64,000 nucleotides of DNA, from assembly GCF_902150065.1 (NCBI RefSeq), contig NC_043999.1, positions 28,367,718 to 28,431,717 on the forward strand. Reading direction: 5' to 3'. The position numbers and the translations under genes are program-made. Below, piece by piece: positions 53,980-64,000 of this stretch. Position 1 is the stretch's first letter. The number at the start of each line of letters is the position of its first letter. The stretch is from Myripristis murdjan (taxonomy: Eukaryota; Chordata; Actinopteri; Holocentriformes; Holocentridae). The notes below the pieces were generated by a model. It was given only the letters and a program-made list of their open reading frames with translations. It was not told the DNA's origin and did no database searches.

Positions 53980-54326
53980 TACAGTACAGGCCAAAAGTTT
54001 GGACACACCTTCTCATTCAATGCGTTTTCTTTATTTTCATGACTATTTACATTGTAGATTCTCACTGAAGGAATCAAAACTATGAATGAACACATGTGGA
54101 GTTATGTACTTAACAAAAAAAGGTGAAATAACTGAAAACATGTTTTATATTCTAGTTTCTTCAAAATAGCCACCCTTTGCTCTGATTACTGCTTTGCACA
54201 CTCTTGGCATTCTCTGATGAGCTTCAAGAGGTAGTCACCTGAAATGGTTTTCACTTCACAGGTGTGCCTTATCAGGGTTAATTAGTGTAATTTCTTGCTT
54301 TATCAATGGGGTTGGGACCATCAGTT

Positions 54327-56042
54327 TGTGACGGTTTGAGTGGGGATTTATTTTTGATAATTTATGGGGTGCCAGCCAGGTCTCTCTCCTGACATATAAG
54401 ATTTTTAAGAGTCAGTAGTCTGTTTGTAGTCAAGTCAGATAACCAATGGTAAAACCTTCACTCATATCCAACACAAAGGATGTTAAAGTATAACACTTAA
54501 CAACCCCAAAAAGAACCCCTGGTAAATACACACACAAGGAAACACAGCCCATTTTTTCTTTTTTTCAAACAAAGGCAATATATATTCACACACAATGCAA
54601 ATTCAAATTATATATTTTTATACCCAAAATTCATACACACAAAATTATTTTCAGTCCTGTCTTTTCTTAATTTTTCTCACAATAAATGATTTACCAAATT
54701 CAGTCCAAACAAAAAAAAAATATATATTTCCCAAAATTCAGTCCTTGGTTCCTTTGTTTTTCAATCCTGGTTCCACTCAAAATAAATAGTTTCCAAAAAA
54801 CAAAATATTTTCAGTCCTTTTCTTTTTCCCACAATTTTTATTACCACGACAACAACAACAACAAAAAAATGGTTCAGTCCTTATTATTTTTTTTTTCTTC
54901 AAAAAACACCACCACAAAAGTCACAAACAAAAATCACGCTCTTCAAAGAGTTCTCTCAAAAGAAAAAAACAAATGAGTACTCACGGCACCACAACAATTA
55001 AGGGTCTGGGTCAGGTGAATTTTTTGGCCAACCTGTGACGGATCATACACGGCAAGGAGAGGAAAGGAGACAGCGGCCTCGGGATACACACAGGGGACTG
55101 GACGGGAGATTGACTTCCTCGTTGTTTTTGTTTTTTTTTCGTGCTCTCAGGAGTGCTGTTCTGCTGTACTCCATAGATATCTATAATAAAGGCTAGATGT
55201 CTTTCGGCGGAGTCTGTAACGTCATCACCGGGCGGCCATCTTACCACAGGCAAGCTCTCTGGCAGAATCTATGGTAACAGACGGAAGGTGAGCGATCTGC
55301 ACAAACATAAATACTCTTATCTCGCTGAAATCTTGACGGATTTACAAACGGTTTGGTTTCTTACAAACGTTATTAACGTGGCTACAATTCTGAATGTTTG
55401 ACCAGAAGTGTAACATAATTATTAATCAAGTGCAGTATTATAACTACACCTCTGACGTTTATAAAAAAAAAACACACCGTTTGAAAATCGGTAGAAAATT
55501 GAGCAAGTTATGGTTGTTAAAAAGTACATGCACCACTACCACACAACGTTATGGGTGAGCGAGCTGACTGTGGCAAGATGGCCGCCATGTGCGGACGTGC
55601 GACTCCATTGGCCAGCAGCGGCCACGAGACATCTAGCCTTTATTATAGATATCTATGCTGTACTCTTCCAAGATCTTCCTCTCTCGACGTCACTTCCGCG
55701 CGACCTTTATGCGCCGCTTGGCACGAAGATTATTCGGCGGTGCGCATTCCCGCACACTAGGGGCGATAGTGTGCCTTACTGAGGTCGCTACCACCACAAA
55801 ATCCACAGAACAATTTTCTAGGCGTTTGATACACCTGGCTGCCGTTAATTAACTAAAACGGAGGACATGAGGGCTGCCGTTTATACAGGACGGTAAATTC
55901 GTTTCGTGATGGAGGTCAGGTAGGTAATTTATTGACTTTATTCTTAATTACACTAGATGGAAGGGTGTTGTTGGGAGCAAAAATATTTACAGTTATTTAT
56001 CAACTCACTTCCCATCTTAGGGGATTTTGTGACATTGTTACA
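54327..56042. mobile_element. Solo-LTR-like fossil inserted in Tc1
   Basis: Begins TGTGAC and ends GTTACA, with AGTT on both sides (54,323-54,326 and 56,043-56,046), consistent with a solo LTR. No internal coding region. It contains a small TIR element at 55,172-55,656. The order of insertion is Tc1, then this, then the small element. Confidence 0.5.
55172..55656. mobile_element. TIR element with 9-bp duplication, YY1-like motifs
   Basis: 485 bp with inverted ends of about 29 bp (ATAGATATCTATAATAAAGG...) and a perfect 9-bp duplication GCTGTACTC, a size typical of Mutator-like elements. Both halves contain GCGGCCATCTT-type motifs resembling YY1 sites. Non-coding. Confidence 0.65.
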
Positions 56043-56113
56043 AGTTGTGTTGTGCAGAATTCAGGTTACTACACAGCCGACAGCCCTATTGGACAACTGT
56101 TAAAATTCATATT

Positions 56114-56775
56114 ATGGCAAGAACCAATCAGCTAACTAAAGAAAAACGAGTGGCCATCATTACTTTAAGAAATGAAGGTCAGTCAGTCCGGGAAATTGCA
56201 AAAACTTTAAATGTGTCCCCAAGTGGAGTCACAAAAACCATCAAGCGCTACAACGAAACTGGCACACATAAAGACCGACCCAGGACAGGAAGACCAAGAG
56301 TCACCTCAGGACAAGTTCATCCGAGTCACCAGCCTCAGAAATCGCAAGTTAACAGCAGCTCAGATCAGAGACCAGATAAATGCCACACAGAGTTCTAGCA
56401 GCAGACCCATCTCTAGAACAACTGTTAAGAGGAGACTGCGCCAATCAGGCCTTCATGGTCAAATAGCTGCTAGGAAACCACTGCTAAGGAGAGGCAACAA
56501 GCAGAAGAGATTTGTTTGGGCCAAGAAACACAAGGAATGGACATTAGACCAGTGGAAATCTGTGCTTTGGTCTGATGAGTCCAAATTTGAGATCTTTGGT
56601 TCCAACCGCCGTGTCTTTGTGAGACGCAGAAAAGGTGAACGGATGGATTCCACATGCCTGGTTCCCACTGTGAAGCATGGAGGACGAGGTGTGATGGTGT
56701 GGGGGTGTTTTGCTGGTGACACTGTTGGGGATTTATTCAAAATTGAAGGCACACTGAACCAGCATGGCTACCACC
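56114..56775 (+). pseudogene. Tc1-like transposase, frameshifted and truncated
   Basis: Starts MARTNQLTKEKRVAIITLRN with the paired-type HTH (SVREIAKTLNVSPSGVTKTI), GRPR hook, second HTH, then DDE regions (VLWSDESKFEIFG, GGRGVMVWGCFAGD). One frameshift near 56,305, where the GRPRVTS frame passes into the DKFIRVTSLRN frame. It stops after GTLNQHGYH, about two thirds of a usual 340-residue protein. Confidence 0.9.
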
Positions 56776-58269
56776 CGCCCGCCCTATTTAAAAATATATT
56801 AAATTCTTCTTATTTTTTTTTTAATGTAAATTATTTATCAAACAGACTTAACAATTCAGCTACCCATGAATGAGCAGTAGTCTGCCTGTTATAATAAAGA
56901 TTGAAAAATAAGCCAAAGTGATACCTCTTCTCTGAATAGACAAGCTAAGCCAGTGTGCTGCTGTTAGCCAGTGAGTGGCGAGCCGAGTGGCACCTCTTCG
57001 CTTTGTTACACAATCTATGAGTGCGCAGCTGTAGCCTGGAAAGTTTCTCTGCCTTTTGGACTTATACGGTGCCGGTGAAGTTGTTGTAATGTTTTTTCGT
57101 GATCGCGGAAATTATAGTCCCTACAGGGTTAACATTAACGATAACATTAGGGTCGTTTTCACAGGCTTGAACAAAAAACTGGATTAAATTTAATCTTGCC
57201 TAGGTACCTTTCTCTTGCCCTTTTCCCTCCCTCTGCGAGCGCGCTGCAGACAGTAATCAAACAGGCAGTGTAAGATGTCATGGCTACCGCAGAGCGTGAT
57301 GTTATACAACCATACGTATTTGAGGCCGACTCCGATCCCGAACCACAGACGAAGCTGGCACTGTATTGTGTTGGGTTGATAAAACAGTCGGCGCTGAAAT
57401 GAGCCCAACAGACGAGCAAATTTGGACTAAAACCCTGCGGGACCCGTGAAACCGGGACCCTGAGCGTGATGTTATACGACCTACGACCCCGAACCACCTC
57501 AGATCCGTTTATTACAAGATATTTCAGAATGGTAAGTTATTTTTGTTACATATGTTGTAAATATGTTGTGAACTTGTTGCCCTGGGAGCGGAGGGGTACT
57601 GGCTAAGTTCACTAGCTTGGTAGCTGGTTGCCTGGAGACGCAGGCGCTGTGGGCGGAGTCACTGACGTCAGGACAGACACTGACGTCAAGACTTACAGGA
57701 AAAGCAAATCTGCTCATTTTACAGGGACAGTTTGAAAAAAAAAACGGCTTTGTGCACTTCTCCATTTATCATAGGTGAAATGCATGGGACAGTATTTATG
57801 TAGCCCCAAGACCTTCCCTATCATGCAAAAACAACAAAAATTGCATTTTCCAAGCCATGGGGCCTTTCAAACCCTGTCATGCATGTTTTTTTCATGCATG
57901 ATGTGAAAATTGGGACTTGGTGTGAATAGACTTAGAGAGAGTGGTGCTGGTTGAAGTCCAATGTGCCCTTTGTAACAATACTATTGTTATAAGTTGCGTG
58001 TTGTACATAGTTCTATTAGAATGATGCATTTGAAGAGTATGTGGCTGAGTAAGTGTTTGTATGCCATTTATGTGAAGCTATGATGAGTAGTGTGAACCAT
58101 CCCAGCAGAGCTGCCCAGTGTACAGTAGTAAAAGACTGTAGTTGTAACTGGAAGTGCCTATTTGCCAAACAGAGGCTGAAATGATTTGGCATACCTTCAT
58201 AATTTTATCACTAGCAGGCTGCAGAGAAATGGCTTTGGTGGGAAAGAAAATAATTCAGAAGAATTTTTG
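56776..58269. other. Intergenic, no gene supported
   Basis: Contains a short frame near 57,284 (MATAERDVIQPYVFE) and a partial repeat of the same motif near 57,460, which may be a transposon relic. No complete gene or bounded element seen. Confidence 0.45.
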
Positions 58270-58416
58270 ATGGGAGTCACGTGGGGCATCGTCCGGAATG
58301 GCTGTGTAGCAGAGAGCTCCGCAGAGCTAGGCACAATATACCCCTCTAAGAAGTATTAAAAGTTGTCGTAAGTGACCCAAGACGTAGTCTGATACTAAGG
58401 GGAACAACCTGGGAAC

Positions 58417-59211
58417 ATGCCTGATAGAAAACCAGCCGCACGAGGTGAGAAGAAAGATAGTAAAGATGCAGCATCGGCGGAGGAACCTCAGGATGAGGTA
58501 GCCATGGAGCTAGCTAGCATAAAGACCATGCTGCAAGGCATCGCGTCGGATATAGGTGAAGTGAAAGGGAGCTTGGCTTGCCTACAGACCACGGTTCAGC
58601 AGCTTGGAGGGAGACTCACAGAAGCTGAGACTCGCATCTCTAATTTGGAGGACGGATGCTGCACGAGGGAGAAAACGCTTGGCCAAGTTGGGAAAACTGT
58701 GGAACAGCTTAAGGAGAGAGTCAACTATTTGGAAGATGCAGGACGCTGCAATAATGTGCGTATAGTTGGTGTTAAGGAAAACTCAGAGGCAGGTGACATG
58801 GAGAAGTTTGTGCGCACATTGTTGGAGGAGTGTCTGGACATGGAGGCTGACGGAGGATTTGAAATCGAAAGGGCGCACAGGTGTGGACCCAAGCCGAATG
58901 CAGATGCAAAATTCAGTCGGCACATCCTGGTTAAATTTCTCCGGTTCAGCGCAAGGGAGGTGGTGCTGCGTACCGCACGAAAGAAGGGATACACCGAGTG
59001 GAAGGGCCAGCGTATCTTCAGTCAGGATTTATCCAGAGACACGATACAGAAGCGCAAAAAATATGACAAAGGCAAGCGCCAACTCCGGAGCATGACAAAT
59101 GTGTCATACGCCATGCTGTATCCAGATACATTGAGGATCACGGTTAACAACAAGCGTCACCTTTTCACTACACCTGCGGAGGCGAAGGCTTTCATCTCAA
59201 CATTACGTTGA
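58417..59211 (+). CDS. L1-type ORF1 protein
   Basis: An open 264-residue frame. Charged N-terminus, then a coiled coil at about 28-110 with heptads (IKTMLQGIASDIGEVKG, LTEAETRISNLED). An RRM-like domain follows at about 115-200 (NVRIVGVKE, FEIERAHRCG, RHILVKFL), then the C-terminal domain (DLSRDTIQKRKKYDKGK). Typical of fish and mammal L1 ORF1p, a trimeric RNA chaperone. The start is the first ATG of the frame. Confidence 0.92.
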   Translation: MPDRKPAARGEKKDSKDAASAEEPQDEVAMELASIKTMLQGIASDIGEVKGSLACLQTTVQQLGGRLTEAETRISNLEDGCCTREKTLGQVGKTVEQLKERVNYLEDAGRCNNVRIVGVKENSEAGDMEKFVRTLLEECLDMEADGGFEIERAHRCGPKPNADAKFSRHILVKFLRFSAREVVLRTARKKGYTEWKGQRIFSQDLSRDTIQKRKKYDKGKRQLRSMTNVSYAMLYPDTLRITVNNKRHLFTTPAEAKAFISTLR

Positions 59212-60065
59212 CACTGTAATGAGACGTTGAACTGCCACTGGAGTTAGACTGTGGAAAACACAACCCATTGGAGTATATTGTTTCAACATACAGAGCAAGG
59301 TATGGCTCAATGGACAAAATGACTAGTTGGAAAGTATTTTCCCCCCATACCTGAAGGGCACACACACCTCATTTTGATTGGTTTTGATCTCCTTATGATC
59401 ACCTAACTGTTTTGTTTATAATGCTTACACTGTGCAATGCTTTAAGTGTTACTCAGGCCCAACACAGAAATATATCTCGTAAGGGAAAAATGGGATGGAA
59501 ACGGACTGAAATTGGTTGGACATTTTTATTATTTTGGTTGACAGAAGTACAGTACACACGTATACGAAGATCAGCACCTTGACTGGCTTGTTTTCTTTAC
59601 TATTTATATAATTTGTGTGTCCATTTTGCAATGCTGCAAGGCCATATCTCACATGGGATTGATAAGAGAATTGAAAACGAAAACGGTCTATTTAATTTTA
59701 AGAAGAAAGGGGTAGTATAGGGCTGAGTCAGATAAAGATAATATTGATTGATTTGAATTATCCTACAGTGGTTATGTCTGAAATAAGGGTGTTACGAGCA
59801 TATTAGAGGAGAGGTGATGGGGTGCTTAGCAACCGGGCACTTATAGCCTCACGGACCTATTATGGTCTGTTGTTTTTTTTTCCTTAAGGTTTAAGATGAC
59901 ATTTAACCTTGGCCCGTTGGCTAGGTTGGTTTGTCAGTTACTGGTGTTATTTGTTCTGTTCTTTAATGTCTTTTTCTTTTTTCTTCATGAGTCTTTGGCA
60001 CATTCTGATTTCACTGACTGCTTATCACAGCCGATGTCCATTAGAAATGTAGAACAATTAATAGC

Positions 60066-63000
60066 ATGACAGGGATATTAAAAATAGTTACATGGAATGT
60101 GAAGGGAGCAAATTTTGCCGTTAAAAGAAAGAAACTTCTAATATATTTGAAACAAAAGAAGGCAGATATTGCCTTTTTACAAGAGACACATTTAGATGCA
60201 GCAGAATCGAAAAAGTTACAGAGGGACTGGGTCGGTCAGATTTTTTACAGCACATTTTCATCCAGTAGAAGAGGAGTTATTATTCTAATTCGTAAAACTG
60301 TGGCCATTACAGTGTATGACCAGAAATCAGATACAGAGGAAAGGTGGGTTGCAATTGATGTGGACCTAATGGGTAGGAGATGCTCTCTAGTAAACATATA
60401 TGCCCCTAACACGGACTCTCCAGAGTTTTTCTATAACCTACATGCAGTAATACAGAATTTTGGAAATACTGACATTATAATTGGGGGCGATTTCAATCAA
60501 GTAAGGCATAATACATTAGATAGATCAAGCACTGCAGGCAGATCCAAGAATATTCAGAAATCCCCGATAGCTATCGATACTATCTCAGAGGAACTTGGCC
60601 TTGTTGATATATGGAGGCTTATGCATCCTCTGGAGAGGGGATACACCTTTTTTTCTCATCCCCATACATCATATTCTAGGATCGATTATTTTTTGATATC
60701 GAAACAACTTGTATCAACAGTACAGTAGACTTCTATTGGTAATATTGTTATTACTGATCACGGTCCTGTAGATATGACTCTGAGATTTGGGAGAGATTGT
60801 AGGGGGCGTACTACCCGCTGGAGATTGAATACGTCTCAACTCCAAGATGAAAATTCATGTCAGTTTATTAGACAACAAATACTTGATTACTGGGAATTTA
60901 ATGAGGGCACAGTGGATGATATAGGTGTGGAATGGGATGCTTTTAAGGCATATTTAAGAGGTAGATTAATACAACACTCATCTTACAAAAAAAAAAGAGG
61001 CATCTGATCAACTTTCCAAATTAGAAACAGAAATAAAAGACCTTGAGAGGGAATATGCAGATAGGGGAGACCAAAAAGTATTGACCAATTTAAGCAGGGC
61101 AAAATTTGAATTAAATACTATTATGCAGAGGAAAACTGAGTTCTCATTGTTTAGGTGTAGGCAAAAGTACTACGAACAGGGTGAGAGGGCAGGGAAGCTA
61201 CTGGCTCAGAGAGTAAAACAACAACAGGCTCAAACATTGATCACAGCTGTACAGAATGATACAGGAGAAATTCTGACAGATCCTATTGAAATAAACAATG
61301 CTTTTCAAGAATTTTATCAAAAGTTATACACATCACAGGACTCCTGGGATATGGGTAAATTTCAAAATTTTTTGTCTGGGACCACGTTACCAGTACTAAC
61401 AGAATTGGATAGGGGGAGGCTGGGAGCAAACATCACACTGGGAGAGGTTCAACAAGCGTTTAAAAGTCTTAGTGCTGGGAAGTCTCCTGGGGGGGATGGA
61501 TTTCCTACTGACTTTTATAAGTCGTTTTCTGACCTACTGGCCCCGAAACTCCTAACTGTCTTTCAGAATGCGTTCCAGAGGGGAAGCCTACCAGAGAGTA
61601 TGCAAAATGCAATCATAACATTGATACATAAAAAGGGCAAAGACCCACAGCAATGTGGGAGCTACAGACCAGTATCTTTGATCAATGTTGACGCCAAGAT
61701 TTTGGCAAAGATATTGGCCTTGAGATTAGAAGTGTGTCTTCCTACCTTGATCCACCCTGATCAAGTGGGATTCGTGAAAGGTCGATCCTCAACAGATAAT
61801 TTGCGCAGACTGCTACATCTGGTATGGCAAACGAGGAACAGTATGGAACCGGTGGTGGCTTTCTCTCTGGACGCAGAGAAAGCCTTTGATAGGGTGGAGT
61901 GGGATTATCTCTTTGCTACTCTTGAACGGTTTGGGATGGGTGATGTGTATGTTAAATGGGTGAAGCTGCTGTACAGAAGTCCAAAGGCAGCTGTTTTTAC
62001 GAATGGGAACATATCTAACTCTTTTACACTTACACGTGGGACCCGACAGGGTTGTCCCCTCTCACCCCTGATCTTTGCCTTGGCATTGGAACCCTTAGCC
62101 TCAGCTATTAGGAACCATGTCAACATTAAAGGTATTATTTCAGGGGAAAGGGAACATAAGCTTTTATTATATGCGGATGACATCCTTATGCTGTCAAGTA
62201 GCCCAGGAAATACAGTGCCTCATATTTTATCCATGATTAGCTCCTTTTCTTGTATATCAGGATACAAGATCAACTGGTCGAAATCCGAAGCAATGCCGCT
62301 GTCTAAATTATGCCCTCCCAGTATTCGCCAAAATTGGCAATTCAAATGGCTGCCATCAGGATTGGTCTACTTAGGTATTATGATTACCCTGGGACTAAAA
62401 AATATAATGGATCTAAATCTACTGCCCCTTATCCAAAAAACTGAGAGCAATTTACATAACTGGTCGAAATTAAGTTTGTCTCTAATTGGAAAAATAAATC
62501 TCTTAAAGATGATTACAATGCCACAGATTAATTATATAACATCTATGCTGCCTCTGTCCTTTCCGCCGTCTCTACTGTCTCGCTTTGGCAGGGCCATAAG
62601 CAGCTTTTTATGGGTTGGGAAGAAGCCTGCTGTTAATAAAAAAAATTATATGCACCAGTCGATGAGGGTGGCCTGGGATGCCCAAGAATAGACTGGTACC
62701 ATCATGCCTTCAGCTATCTAAGTCGAACATGTCAGAGGTCGGTGCTCCTGCCTGGGTGGCGATAGAAAGAGAGTTGATAAAGCCCTTCTCAGTACAAGCT
62801 TTTCTCACCCAGACAGGGGGTGACGTGCCCTACGGGAACCCTGTGTTGGCCTTTTCTAGAGAGAGTTGGAGATGGGCCCACCAGACGTGCAAATTGAAAT
62901 ATTTCCATACCATGGGATCATCAATATGGTTTAATAAGTCATTGAAAATTAACAAAAAATCAGTCATGTGGGAAAATTGGGTAAAGGCGGGGGTAATGTT

Positions 63001-63748
63001 GCTAGAAGATCTATGGGATGGGAAACGGTTCGCTTCTTTTGAACAATGTATGTCTAATTACAGTGTCCACAGCAAAGATTTTTGAAGTTCCTCCAATTAA
63101 GGAGCTGTATTACAACAGCAGATAGAAAAGTCAAATTTGCACCTGTGTCCGACATTCAAAAACTATGGCGTTCATGCTGGAAGCATAAAGGAGGGGCATC
63201 CAGATTTTATGACATGTTTAGAAGACATCAACCCCCAAACTACGAAGGTATTAAATTCGTGTGGGAAAAAGACACGACTTATTTCATTCAGAATATTGAA
63301 TAGGAATTACTGGACTCCAGCGAAAATGTTTAGGCTGGGACTTAGGGAGAATGATAGGTGCTGGAGATGTGATAAGGAGAGAGGCACACTGATACATATG
63401 TTTTATGAATGTGATGTGGTGCACAGCCTCTGGGGGGCAGTTATCCAATGTATCAATAATGCACTACAGGTAAAGCTTAGAGAAAACCCGGCCCTATGCA
63501 TACTGGGTATCTTGCAGAGGAAGATTGGCCTGTCCCAACAATTACGCTTATGGGTGAAGCTAGCCCTGGCGACAGGTAATAGGGTCATTTTAAGACATTG
63601 GAAGTCGACAGAGAAGATTAGTTTCAAAGAATGGAGAGATGAGTTAACCAAGATAGCTTCTTTTGAGCAACTCATTTATAAGATTAATAATAGATTAGAT
63701 ATCTTCATGAAGGTATGGTCCCCTTTCTTGGAAATGATTGGAAATTGA
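60066..63748 (+). pseudogene. L1-type ORF2 (endonuclease-reverse transcriptase), broken
   Basis: APE endonuclease (TWNVKGAN, QETHL, GGDFNQV, SRIDYFLIS, TDHGPVDM), reverse transcriptase (SYRPVSLINVDAK, DAEKAFDRVEW, GTRQGCPLS, YADD) and a C-terminal CWRC...HMFYEC. Breaks seen: an in-frame TAG near 60,727, a frameshift in the A run near 60,990, another near 62,660, and further frame changes between about 63,060 and 63,300. The central 61,081-62,691 segment, holding the whole RT core, is open. Confidence 0.9.
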
Positions 63749-64000
63749 TGATTATTATGTTTAATGCTTGTATGCTCCCCCCCTACCTGTTTAAGCTGTG
63801 TGATTCTAAGGAATGGCCATGTCATGTGACAATGTGATGTGATAAATCTGAATATCAAGAATGTGCATCTTATTATCATTTCTTTCCTCTTTTTTTTTTC
63901 CTTCTGATTATCACTATATGATCAGTTATTTTTCAATATTTTTATTTTTTTGATTTATTTATTTGTTTTATCATTTGTTTATTTTATTCTTTCATTTGTC

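Larger units (their letters stand above)
53982..56772 (+). mobile_element. Tc1-like element, split by LTR-like insertion, 3' truncated
   Basis: Starts at TA with the end CAGTACAGGCCAAAAGTTTG. The 5' non-coding part runs to 54,326 and resumes at 56,043 just before the transposase ATG. The 1.7 kb between is a later insertion. The right end and the last third of the transposase are missing; no right inverted end was found. Confidence 0.8.
58270..63990 (+). mobile_element. L1-type LINE, nearly full length
   Basis: A 5' UTR-like stretch of about 147 bp, ORF1 at 58,417, a long inter-ORF region of about 850 bp, then ORF2 to 63,748 and an AT-rich 3' region running to near the window end. Different from the snRNA-inserted elements: ORF1 is the coiled-coil L1 type without zinc knuckles and the RT box is YADD. 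The exact ends are uncertain. Confidence 0.85.

Noticed and set aside
57284-57500. Possible transposon-related frame MATAERDVIQPYVFE
   Set aside because: Only about 40 codons and a partial second copy; the resemblance to known transposon proteins is too weak to name.

Overview
The window is vertebrate DNA, most likely from a teleost fish. It holds a tandem array of U1 and U2 spliceosomal snRNA genes, and the rest is dense in repeats typical of fish genomes: Tx1-group and L1 LINEs, Tc1/mariner, hAT-like, Harbinger-like and pogo-like DNA transposons, a tRNA-derived SINE, solo-LTR-like fossils and CA microsatellites. I recognise no host protein-coding gene.

Layout. Positions 1 to about 38,290 are a U1-U2 array with a basic unit of about 2,751 bp (U2 start to U2 start, 20,561 to 23,312). 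Each unit carries U2 on the + strand and U1 on the - strand. They are transcribed divergently from a spacer of about 1.3 kb that contains a CA microsatellite, a degenerate telomere-like CCCTAA tract and repeated GC boxes. The window samples five U1 loci and four U2 loci. Two U1 genes (21,837-22,000 and 32,460-32,623) and three U2 genes (20,561, 23,312 and 31,183) are uninterrupted.

The other snRNA genes are split by site-specific, two-ORF, Tx1-group non-LTR retrotransposons. Three full-length elements (450-5,642, 14,016-19,211, 24,714-29,828) lie in the sense orientation at the same place in U1, with target-site duplications of U1 nt 38-50 (two copies of one family) or nt 39-48 (a clearly divergent second family). 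One full-length element with both ORFs open (7,034-12,649) sits in U2 after nt 26, in the manner of the known U2-targeting Keno family. Every U2-to-U1 spacer also carries a 327-bp fossil: U2 nt 7-26 fused to an internally deleted relative of the U2 element. It has been amplified with the array.

The array ends near 38,290. Its last U1-upstream spacer has been broken by a cluster of DNA transposons: two Harbinger-like elements sharing one TAA target, a hAT-like element with an 8-bp duplication, and a TIR element with a smaller palindromic element inside it. From 38.3 to 58.2 kb lies a graveyard of nested transposons, including a Tc1 element split by a solo-LTR-like insertion that itself contains a small TIR element. 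The right end (58.27 kb to near the window end) is a nearly full-length L1-type LINE with an open ORF1 and a broken ORF2.

How it fits together: the snRNA genes supply a multicopy, conserved target. Sister retrotransposon lineages have specialised on U1 and on U2 within the same unit, and array homogenisation has both carried along old insertions and preserved intact genes beside disrupted ones. U1-directed insertion by this clade is the most interesting signal here. I know of U2-targeting families (Keno, Utopia) but do not recall a described U1-targeting one; a Repbase and literature search is needed to confirm that.
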